DNA from: Chitinophaga sp.
GTDB lineage: Bacteria; Bacteroidota; Bacteroidia; Chitinophagales; Chitinophagaceae
Assembly: GCF_017745275.1 (NCBI RefSeq)
Contig: NZ_JAGHZS010000006.1
Span: forward strand, 62,001 to 126,000
Direction of reading: 5' to 3'
Length of the DNA stretch: 64,000 nucleotides
Made by a program: the position numbers and the translations under genes. The notes under the pieces were generated by a model. It was given only the letters and a program-made list of their open reading frames with translations. It did not search any database and was not told the DNA's origin. Shown in pieces: positions 52,734 to 60,519 of this stretch (its first letter is position 1; every line of letters starts with the position of its first letter).

Positions 52734-53525
52734 ATGAAAAAAGAAGTAATTAAGATTTTTAGCCATATCTGCGTGTTTAGTATGCTCGCACTTTTTTCCT
52801 GCTCTAAAACAGGAACTGTTACCCCTATTGAACCAACACCACCAGTAACCACGCCGCCGGTAACACCTCCGGCAGATACTTTCGCCCAACAAACTCCCGG
52901 TATCACCGTACAAAAAATAGATACCAGGGGTGGAAATATAAGCAACTACCTGTTATACATCCCGGATAAGTATAACAGTGAAAAAAGTTATAAATGGCCG
53001 GTAGTCATTTTCCTGCATGGAATAGGGGAAATGGGTAATGACATTAATGCATTGAGAAATGCAGGACTGGTAAAGGTAGTAGGTGGAAAACCTTTTGTGA
53101 TGATAGCTCCACAATGTTTAAGTGGTTGGTGGAATCCGCAATACCTGGATATCCTTTACAAGGAGGTATTGGCTAAATATCATGTGGATCCCTCAAAGGT
53201 TTACCTGACCGGTTTGAGTATGGGAGGATATGGTACCTGGGACTGGAGTTCTGCCCGTCCGGAAAAATTTGCTGCCATTATTCCTATTTGTGGCGGAGGT
53301 GATGTAAATCGCATGCCGGCGCTGAAAAATATGCCTGCCTGGGTTTTTCATTGTGCGGATGACCCTACGGTTAATGTGAGCAATTCGCGTACGCTGGTAA
53401 ATGCGCTAAAAGCGATGGGAAGCAATGTGCAGTATACAGAGTATCCTAATGGAGGTCACGATGCCTGGACGCGTACCTATGCTAACGCTGACGTATATAC
53501 GTGGTTGTTGAAGCAACATAAATAG
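52734..53525 (+). CDS. Lipoprotein alpha/beta-hydrolase (esterase/peptidase type)
   Basis: A 263-residue product with a lipobox (ALFSC, Cys23) and then a Thr/Pro-rich linker (to about residue 48). The alpha/beta-hydrolase domain has VIFLHGIGEMGND near 90, nucleophile Ser162 in GLSMGGYG, the acid in CADDPTVN and His in NGGHDAWTR near the C-terminus. It resembles polyhydroxybutyrate-depolymerase/prolyl-oligopeptidase-like or feruloyl-esterase-like enzymes. The substrate cannot be read from sequence. It is likely anchored in the periplasm or at the cell surface. Confidence 0.85.
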   Translation: MKKEVIKIFSHICVFSMLALFSCSKTGTVTPIEPTPPVTTPPVTPPADTFAQQTPGITVQKIDTRGGNISNYLLYIPDKYNSEKSYKWPVVIFLHGIGEMGNDINALRNAGLVKVVGGKPFVMIAPQCLSGWWNPQYLDILYKEVLAKYHVDPSKVYLTGLSMGGYGTWDWSSARPEKFAAIIPICGGGDVNRMPALKNMPAWVFHCADDPTVNVSNSRTLVNALKAMGSNVQYTEYPNGGHDAWTRTYANADVYTWLLKQHK

Positions 53526-53578
53526 CGATTATTTTATGCAGTTGTTATAATGTGCTGTAATAAAATAGCTGTATGATA

Positions 53579-55291
53579 TTAATTTTTGGAAGGCCGGATG
53601 TCAATTACTTTCAGTTGCAGAGAGGTTTGGCCGTTCCATTCATTTTCGTCCAGTGAAAACACCAGGTCAACTGGTTTTTTATCCGCCAGCAGCGGAAATT
53701 TTTCGGCCATGTAAAATCCGATACCGGACATAGTAGGGCCATATCTGCCCTGTTTTACTGAAAACTTGATATGCTCATCTTTTACAATTTTTGAATAGCC
53801 ATTATCGACAAGGTTCCTGGCCAGGAAAACCGGGCGCAGATTTTCAGGTCCCAGTGGTTCAAATTGTTTGAGGATATTAAAAAACGCGGGCGTGATATCT
53901 GCAAATTGAATTTCAGAATCGATCACTATTTCAGGTACCAGCTGGTCCGGACGTATGCTGTTGGCTACTACTTCTTCGAAGCGCTCCTGGAATGCTTTCA
54001 CATTTTCTGTTTTCAGCGTCATACCTGCGGCGTAAAAATGGCCGCCATAATTTTCGAGGAGGTCTTTACATTGATGAATAGCTTCGTATACATTGAAACC
54101 CATTACGGAACGGGCCGATCCGGCTACATGGTCATCGTTTGATTGAGTAAGGATAATAGTAGGGCGGTAATAATATTTATCAATGAGCCTGGAGGCTACG
54201 ATGCCCACTACGCCTTTATGCCAGTGTGCCTGGTATAATACGGTGGATTTCCTTTTGGCGATATCGGCATCATTTTGCAACAGGGAGATGGCTTCCTGTG
54301 TAATGGTGTTGTCTATTTCTTTCCGGTCGAAATTATCGGCATGGAGTACTGCTGCGATAGCTGCGGCTTTTTCCACATCATTTTCAATAAAAAGATTCAC
54401 TGCTTTCCTGGCATCATCCATTCTGCCGGCGGCATTTACGCGGGGGGCAATCACAAATACCAGGTTAGCGATGGTCAATTTTTCCTTTAAGGCACTGAGT
54501 GCAATCAGGGCTTTAATGCCAGGCAGCGGATCCTCATTTACTTTTACAAGGCCGTGAAACGCGAGTATCCGGTTTTCCCCGGTCATGGGTACAATATCCG
54601 CTGCAATGCTGGTAGCAACCAGGTCCAGGAATTTATTGGCTTCAGAAGCAGGTAGTCCTCTTTTTTGCGCAAAGGCACTGATCATCTTATATCCAATACC
54701 GCAGCCACTTAGTTCTTTGTAAGGATAGGGGCAGTCGGCTTGCTTAGGATTGAGAATGGCAACTGCCGGCGGTAATATGGCATCGGGAAGATGGTGATCG
54801 CAAATAATGAAGTCGATCCCCCATTCTTTGGCCACTGTAATATGATCGATGGATTTAATACCGCAGTCCAGTGCTATAATCAGGCTGAAGTCGTTGTCGC
54901 GGGCGTATTCAATACCCTGCATAGAAATGCCATATCCTTCCCGGTAGCGGTGTGGGATATAAAATTCGATATTATTGTAGAGCTTCTGTAGAAAAGCATA
55001 CACAGTCGCAACAGCGGTACAGCCGTCTACATCATAATCTCCGTAAATCAGTATTTTCTCATGTTGGAAAAATGCCAGTTCAATACGGGAAATGGCTTTA
55101 TCCATGTCTTTCATCAGCCAGGGATCATGGAGATCTTCAAGCGTTGGGCGAAAAAATTGCCGGGCAGCTTCAAAGTTGGTCACATTTCGTTGTACCAACA
55201 GCCGGCACAGCAACGGATGTATACGCAATGATGATTGAAGTAATTGTTCCTGATTTGGTTGATATGCCTTTACTGTCCAGCGTTTTTGCAT
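53579..55291 (-). CDS. recJ: Single-stranded-DNA-specific exonuclease RecJ
   Basis: A 5'-3' exonuclease of 570 residues used in recombination and mismatch repair. The DHH-family motifs are intact: IYGDYDVDGCTAV near 80, ALDCGIKSIDH near 135, the DHH in FIICDHHLPDA near 160, and the DHHA1-type GGHFYAAGMTLK near 415. The C-terminal OB-like domain is present. It lies 58 bases downstream of the polyprenyl synthase gene on the same strand. Confidence 0.94.
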   Translation of the reverse strand: MQKRWTVKAYQPNQEQLLQSSLRIHPLLCRLLVQRNVTNFEAARQFFRPTLEDLHDPWLMKDMDKAISRIELAFFQHEKILIYGDYDVDGCTAVATVYAFLQKLYNNIEFYIPHRYREGYGISMQGIEYARDNDFSLIIALDCGIKSIDHITVAKEWGIDFIICDHHLPDAILPPAVAILNPKQADCPYPYKELSGCGIGYKMISAFAQKRGLPASEANKFLDLVATSIAADIVPMTGENRILAFHGLVKVNEDPLPGIKALIALSALKEKLTIANLVFVIAPRVNAAGRMDDARKAVNLFIENDVEKAAAIAAVLHADNFDRKEIDNTITQEAISLLQNDADIAKRKSTVLYQAHWHKGVVGIVASRLIDKYYYRPTIILTQSNDDHVAGSARSVMGFNVYEAIHQCKDLLENYGGHFYAAGMTLKTENVKAFQERFEEVVANSIRPDQLVPEIVIDSEIQFADITPAFFNILKQFEPLGPENLRPVFLARNLVDNGYSKIVKDEHIKFSVKQGRYGPTMSGIGFYMAEKFPLLADKKPVDLVFSLDENEWNGQTSLQLKVIDIRPSKN

Positions 55292-55349
55292 TATTTTGTT
55301 TTAGTAAGCCTTTGGCTCTATCCGCATATTACATTATTTTTTATTCTTT

Positions 55350-56315
55350 CTAAAATGTTCTGTCGGTGGTGAATCTTACAAGCGATTCCAATCCTTTTCT
55401 GACGGCATTTTCAGGGAATTTATGTAAGATGGTAAGGGCTTCGTCGCGGTATTCAAACATTTTTTGCCTGGTGTAATCGATACCGCCGGATGATTTCACC
55501 AAACGGATGACTTCTTCTACGCGGTCTTTATCAGTATTATGATTTTTTACTATGTTAATAATTTTTCTCCTGGTTTCTGTGGAGGCATGTTCCAGGGTAT
55601 AGATAAGGGGGAGGGTCATTTTTTTCTCCCGTATGTCGATGCCGGTAGGTTTACCGATTTTGGCAGAGCCATAATCGAACAGGTCATCTTTTATCTGGAA
55701 AGCGACGCCGACTTTTTCTCCGAACAGGCGCATCTGTTCAGTGGTATGTTCATCATTGCTGCTGCTCCACGCACCGGCGGCGCAGGCGGAAGCAAGTAAT
55801 GACGCTGTTTTGCGGCGGATAATTTCAAAATAAATATCTTCTTTGATATTGAGTTTACGGGTTTTCTCAATCTGGAGTAATTCTCCTTCGCTCATTTCTT
55901 TCACGGCTTCAGATAAGATCTGTAAAGTCCGGAAGTCATTATTATTAAGCGACAGTAACAGTCCTTTTGACAGGAGGTAGTCGCCCACCAGGACGGCTAT
56001 TTTATTTTTCCATAAAGCGTTGATAGAGAAGAGGCCCCTGCGTTCATTGGCATCGTCTACCACGTCGTCATGCACCAGGGTGGCGGTATGCAGCAATTCT
56101 ACCAGCGCAGCGGCGCGGTAGGTACTTTCCTGGATATTGTCATTGAAAAGTTTTGCTGATAATAAAACAAACATGGGCCTGATCTGCTTGCCTTTGCGTT
56201 TCACAATGTAGTGCATGATCCTGTCCAGCAATGGCACATGACTTTTTACTGAATCTGCGAACTTACTCTCAAAATCCTGTAATTCTTTCCCTATCAGGTG
56301 TTTAATATCGTCCAT
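55350..56315 (-). CDS. Polyprenyl diphosphate synthase
   Basis: A trans-isoprenyl diphosphate synthase of 321 residues that makes a long isoprenoid chain, probably for menaquinone side chains. The first Asp-rich motif is Asp83-Asp84-Val-Val-Asp87 in HDDVVDDANERRG, and the second is in FQIKDDLFDYG near 210. GKQIRPMFV near 42 also fits. A chain length of about C35-C40 is inferred from family resemblance. The 313-base region upstream is shared with ompA. Confidence 0.92.
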   Translation of the reverse strand: MDDIKHLIGKELQDFESKFADSVKSHVPLLDRIMHYIVKRKGKQIRPMFVLLSAKLFNDNIQESTYRAAALVELLHTATLVHDDVVDDANERRGLFSINALWKNKIAVLVGDYLLSKGLLLSLNNNDFRTLQILSEAVKEMSEGELLQIEKTRKLNIKEDIYFEIIRRKTASLLASACAAGAWSSSNDEHTTEQMRLFGEKVGVAFQIKDDLFDYGSAKIGKPTGIDIREKKMTLPLIYTLEHASTETRRKIINIVKNHNTDKDRVEEVIRLVKSSGGIDYTRQKMFEYRDEALTILHKFPENAVRKGLESLVRFTTDRTF

Positions 56316-56628
56316 GTATTAATAAAAAAGGATTGCTAAGCTAGGTTTTATAAATCACATTTTAACATTTTGGCCTTTAATTTGTATATGGAGTATAACA
56401 TTCTTTTAACACGGCTTAAAGTTTCCTTTAACACAGGATATACATAAGTTTAACTTAACAGGATTTAAGGTATATAAATACTTTCATTTACGCTCTAGTT
56501 TTGAGGGACTTATCAATGAAAATAATATTGCAAGAAAAATTTGTATATTCATTTATGATATTTACCTTTGCTAGGTAAAAAACGGGTTATTAGTAAATTT
56601 TTAACAGTTTTTAATAAAAAAAACAATT
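56316..56628. other. Divergent intergenic region with ompA leader (313 bases)
   Basis: A very A/T-rich region between the minus-strand prenyl synthase gene and ompA. It contains the ompA promoter (56540-56570). About 50 bases of leader follow, including two stretches of A and T before the ATG. I see no small gene, RNA gene or repeat in the remainder. Confidence 0.55.
56540..56570 (+). promoter_or_regulatory. Promoter of ompA
   Basis: TTTG (56540-56543), exactly 19 bases, then TACCTTTG (56563-56570): a perfect match to the Bacteroidota consensus. The predicted leader before the ATG at 56629 is about 50 bases. Confidence 0.85.
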
Positions 56629-58179
56629 ATGGCAAGCAAAAAGTACTTATTACTGGCAGGCGCTGTGGGTTTACTATCAGCATCTTCTAGTTTTGCACAG
56701 GTTCAACCAACCGGCTACGATGCTCTGGATAGCACCAAAGTGTCTAGCAAGCGTATGGTACAACAAAATAACTTCACGAACCACCAATCAAATTTCCCGG
56801 CTAAACCGAGAGATATGTGGGAACTGGGTTTTAGCGGTGGTTTACACGTGATTGACGGAACTGTTCCTGCTCAACCAGGTTTTGGTGGCGGTATCTCCCT
56901 GAGAAAAGCACTGGGTCATACCTTCTCCCTGAGAGCTGAATACATCGGTTCTATCGATAAAGGCCAGGACTACAAACTGCGTCCAAACGTTCCAGCTGGT
57001 GGAATCAATCCATGGGCTGCTACCGCTGCTAAGAACGGTGGAATGATTGTTCCAAACTACAAATCTCAGAACCACCAACTGTCTTTGGACGTGCTGGCTT
57101 CTCTGAGCAACATCCTGTTCTACAGAGCTGAACCTAAAGTTAACTGGTACTTACTGGCTGGTTACTCTATCGTAATGGCTGACGTTGACGTTGACGCATT
57201 GGATGCAAACGGTAATGGTTATGACTATTCCGGTATTAACTTCGGTGCAAAACGTAGCGATATCCGCAAACAACTGAACAACCTGAGAGACAAGAAATAT
57301 GAGCAAAATGCTCCTTCTCAGGGTAACAGAATTGCTATCGGACGTAAAGATGACAACCAATTACTCCGTCACGCTCTGGATCTCGGTACTGGTGTAGCGT
57401 TCAAAGTTTCTAAACGCTTCAACATCGGTCTGGAAGAAAAAATCACCATGCCATTTGATGCATACCTGGATGGATATCCTGGTCCTGGTGGTTCTACCAA
57501 AGATTTCTACTCTTACACCAGCTTACGTCTGAACTTCAACCTGGGTAACTCTTCTAAACGCGTACAGCCATTATGGTGGATCAACCCACTGGAATACGCT
57601 TACAGCGAGCTGAGCAACCCACGTCACATGAAGATCCCAGCTCCGGTTCTGCCTGATGCTGACGGTGATGGCGTAACTGACCAATTCGATCGCGAACCTA
57701 ACACTCCAGCAGGTGCACCAGTTGATTCTCACGGTGTAGCTAAAGATACTGACGGTGATGGCGTTCCTGATTACAAAGACAAACAACTGATCACTCCAAC
57801 TTACTGCCAACCAGTTGATGCTGATGGCGTTGGTAAATGCCCAGATCCAGAATGCTGCAAAAACCGTCCAGTAGAAGCTTGCAATAGCCTGGTTCTGCCT
57901 AGCGTTTCCTTCAAAGGTAGCTCTACCAAAGTTGGTAAAGATCAAGAAGCTATCCTGGCTTCTGTTGCTTCCAGCCTGAAATCTCATCCTTCTTGCAACG
58001 TACTGGTTACTGGCCACGCAGGTGCAAAAGGTAAGAAAGGTGGTGTTGATCTGAGCAGCCGTCGCGTTGATTCAGTAATCGACTACCTGGCTGACAAACA
58101 AGGTATCGACCGCGGTCGTTTCATCAAACAAAACACTCCTGGTGAGTCTGGCACTGTTGACTTAGCTCCAGCTAACTAA
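56629..58179 (+). CDS. OmpA-family outer-membrane protein with TSP3 repeats
   Basis: A 516-residue outer-membrane protein. A signal peptide (ending SSFAQ) precedes a beta-barrel-like N-terminal region (about 60-320). Calcium-binding thrombospondin type-3 repeats follow (DADGDGVTDQFD and DTDGDGVPDYKD, about 343-380), then a Cys-rich linker and an OmpA C-terminal domain (about 425-516). In that domain the segment corresponding to the E. coli peptidoglycan-binding Asp reads VTGHAGAKGKK near 460, so the acidic residue is missing, while the Arg in LSSRRVDSV near 478 is kept. The exact promoter and biased codon choice suggest high expression. A terminator follows. Confidence 0.9.
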   Translation: MASKKYLLLAGAVGLLSASSSFAQVQPTGYDALDSTKVSSKRMVQQNNFTNHQSNFPAKPRDMWELGFSGGLHVIDGTVPAQPGFGGGISLRKALGHTFSLRAEYIGSIDKGQDYKLRPNVPAGGINPWAATAAKNGGMIVPNYKSQNHQLSLDVLASLSNILFYRAEPKVNWYLLAGYSIVMADVDVDALDANGNGYDYSGINFGAKRSDIRKQLNNLRDKKYEQNAPSQGNRIAIGRKDDNQLLRHALDLGTGVAFKVSKRFNIGLEEKITMPFDAYLDGYPGPGGSTKDFYSYTSLRLNFNLGNSSKRVQPLWWINPLEYAYSELSNPRHMKIPAPVLPDADGDGVTDQFDREPNTPAGAPVDSHGVAKDTDGDGVPDYKDKQLITPTYCQPVDADGVGKCPDPECCKNRPVEACNSLVLPSVSFKGSSTKVGKDQEAILASVASSLKSHPSCNVLVTGHAGAKGKKGGVDLSSRRVDSVIDYLADKQGIDRGRFIKQNTPGESGTVDLAPAN

Positions 58180-58212
58180 TCAGTATCACTCATTAAGATG
58201 ATAACTAAAAAG

Positions 58213-58246
58213 AATCCTCTCCCTTTTTCGGGAGAGGATTTTTTTT
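58213..58246 (+). terminator. Rho-independent terminator of ompA
   Basis: AATCCTCTCCC (58213-58223) pairs perfectly with GGGAGAGGATT (58230-58240) around a 6-base loop, followed by a T-run to about 58246. Confidence 0.92.
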
Positions 58247-58272
58247 GCCCCGGATGCTCCATTAGAATTATT

Positions 58273-58303
58273 ATTGGAGTGTCAATATTTACCCCTAATT
58301 TTG
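58273..58303 (+). promoter_or_regulatory. Promoter of kup
   Basis: ATTG (58273-58276), 19 bases, then TAATTTTG (58296-58303). The -7 box is exact, and the -33 differs from TTTG at one position. The GTG start is 27 bases downstream. Confidence 0.7.
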
Positions 58304-58330
58304 AAGGCTTTTTAACCAACTTATTATTAC

Positions 58331-60283
58331 GTGGGAATAAACATTAACAAGGTCTCCCTGGCAGGTCTCGTAGTAGCACTTGGTATTATCTACGGCGACA
58401 TCGGAACGTCTCCACTCTATGTTTTCAAGGCCATCGTAGGAGGAAACCCCATCAGCGACCTGCTCGTGATAGGCGGTATCTCTTGTATTATCTGGACACT
58501 TACCCTGCAAACCACCGTTAAATACGTTATCCTGACCCTCCGGGCAGATAATAAAGGAGAAGGTGGTATCTTTTCACTGTATGCATTGGTACGACGGCAC
58601 GCCAGATGGACCGTTATTTTTGGTATGATCGGTGGCGCCGCACTGCTCGCAGATGGTATCATTACTCCTCCTATTACCGTTACCTCCGCCATTGAGGGGC
58701 TAAGAACGCTGGAAGTATTTAAAGATCTCGGCCAACTTACCATTGTAAAAATTGTATTGACCATCATCACGGGCCTCTTTGTTATGCAACAGTTCGGCAC
58801 GGTGTCCATTGGTCGTATGTTTGGACCCATCATGGTATTATGGTTTTCTATGCTCGGTATCCTCGGTATTTCCCATATTGCCGACGACCTCAGCATCTTT
58901 AAAGCATTCAGCCCCCATTACGCTATTGAACTCTTAACCACTTATCCGAAAGGATTTCTCATATTAGGCGCTGTATTCCTGTGTACAACAGGGGCGGAAG
59001 CATTGTATTCTGACCTTGGTCACTGCGGTAGAGGAAACATCAGGGTATCCTGGATTTTCGTTAAATCCTGCCTTATTTTGAATTATTTGGGACAAGGCGC
59101 CTGGCTGCTCACGCAGAAAGGACAGATTATCCCGAAAGACCAGAACCCATTCTTTACCATTATGCCGGAATGGTTTATCATTTTTGGCGTATTAATAGCC
59201 ACCCTGGCATCTGTAATAGCCAGCCAGGCATTGATATCTGGTTCCTTTACCCTCATATCTGAGGCCATGCGACTGAATTTATGGCCGAAAATGCGGGTAA
59301 ACTACCCCACTGAAATGAGAGGACAGCTTTACATTCCTGGTATCAATACCATGCTGTTTGTAGGTTGTGCAGCTATCGTGCTGATTTTCCAGGAATCGTC
59401 CAATATGGAAGCTGCCTATGGATTATCTATCACTATCTGTATGCTCATGACTTCCTGCCTCTTTGCCTTTTATCTCTACACGAAAAGGGTCTGGGTGGGC
59501 TGGATATTATTATACCTGGTCGTCTATTTTACGATCGAATTTTCCTTCCTTTTCGCCAATATGGTGAAGTTTATGCATGGAGGGTATGTGACCGTAATTA
59601 TAGCAGGCGCCTTATTCCTGGTGATGATCGTTTGGTTCAAATCCCGTAAAATCAAGAACCGTTACGTGGAATTTGTACGACTGGAAGATTACCTGCCTAT
59701 TATCCAGGAATTAAGTAATGATACTTCTATCCCTAAATACGCTACCCACCTGGTATATATGAGTAGTGCCGATAATCCTAAGGAGATAGAACATAAAATC
59801 ATTTATTCCATTCTCAATAAAAAGCCGAAACGGGCAGACATCTACTGGTTTGTTCACGTAGACGTAGTAGATGAGCCTTATTTGAGTGAATATTCCGTAC
59901 AAACCATTATTCCAAACGAGGTGATACGTGTGGAATTCCGCCTTGGTTTCAAAGTGGAACAACGCATTAACCTGATGTTCAGAATGGTGGTGGAAGACAT
60001 GGTACGCAACAAGGAAGTGAACATTACCAGCCGCTATGAATCACTAAGTAAAAACAATGTGGTGGGCGACTTCCAGTTTATTGTGATGGAGAAATTCCTG
60101 TCACATGACAACGATTTACCATTGTATGAAAGAATGATCATGAAGATGTACTTCTTCCTGAAAAAAATCAGTTTATCGGAAGAAAGAGGCTTTGGGCTGG
60201 ACTCCAGTTATGTGACCATTGAGAAATATCCGCTGGTGGTAGCGCCTGTTACCAATCTGCAACTGAAGCGGATCGTACATTAA
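58331..60283 (+). CDS. kup: Kup-type potassium transporter
   Basis: A 650-residue K+ uptake permease of the KUP/HAK family, with about twelve membrane helices (residues 8-455) and a C-terminal cytoplasmic domain (about 460-650). The start is a GTG at 58331, giving MGININKVSLAG. The family signature YGDIGTSPLYVF lies near residue 22, GGIFSLYALVRR near 78 and CTTGAEALYSDLGHCG near 220. It has its own promoter. A long inverted repeat begins five bases after its stop. Confidence 0.95.
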   Translation: MGININKVSLAGLVVALGIIYGDIGTSPLYVFKAIVGGNPISDLLVIGGISCIIWTLTLQTTVKYVILTLRADNKGEGGIFSLYALVRRHARWTVIFGMIGGAALLADGIITPPITVTSAIEGLRTLEVFKDLGQLTIVKIVLTIITGLFVMQQFGTVSIGRMFGPIMVLWFSMLGILGISHIADDLSIFKAFSPHYAIELLTTYPKGFLILGAVFLCTTGAEALYSDLGHCGRGNIRVSWIFVKSCLILNYLGQGAWLLTQKGQIIPKDQNPFFTIMPEWFIIFGVLIATLASVIASQALISGSFTLISEAMRLNLWPKMRVNYPTEMRGQLYIPGINTMLFVGCAAIVLIFQESSNMEAAYGLSITICMLMTSCLFAFYLYTKRVWVGWILLYLVVYFTIEFSFLFANMVKFMHGGYVTVIIAGALFLVMIVWFKSRKIKNRYVEFVRLEDYLPIIQELSNDTSIPKYATHLVYMSSADNPKEIEHKIIYSILNKKPKRADIYWFVHVDVVDEPYLSEYSVQTIIPNEVIRVEFRLGFKVEQRINLMFRMVVEDMVRNKEVNITSRYESLSKNNVVGDFQFIVMEKFLSHDNDLPLYERMIMKMYFFLKKISLSEERGFGLDSSYVTIEKYPLVVAPVTNLQLKRIVH

Positions 60284-60287
60284 CAGT

Positions 60288-60407
60288 AAGCATAAAGCAT
60301 AAAGCGTAAAGCAAAAAGCTATTGAGGCGAATGATAGGAGCGGATGAGTATCTAGTGTACTCGCGCTTATCATTCGCCTCAATAGCTTTTTGCTTTCTGC
60401 TCTTTCC
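60288..60407. repeat. Long inverted repeat IR-D after kup
   Basis: The perfect 29-base core arms are 60308-60336 and 60368-60396, extended outward with mismatches. Five AAGCNNA-type heptamers run from 60288 (AAGCATA, AAGCATA, AAGCGTA, AAGCAAA, AAGCTAT). The 31-base loop itself contains short pairing segments (AGCG with CGCT, GAGTA with TACTC). The inner arm TATTGAGGCGAATGATA is closely related to IR-B and IR-C. It begins five bases after the kup TAA. Confidence 0.92.
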
Positions 60408-60519
60408 GTCTATCCTACAAATTGGATATTCCAGTTTTTTTTATAGATATTGGCAGATAAGGGGACCTGTTTCTGTAAGGGAATATTGATCCCGACTTCT
60501 GTAAAAAGCAAAATTTAGT

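Noticed and set aside
53530..53575. Weak A/T-rich inverted repeat between the esterase and recJ
   Set aside because: Pairing is imperfect and A/T-rich. It could be a convergent terminator, but I could not support it well enough to list.
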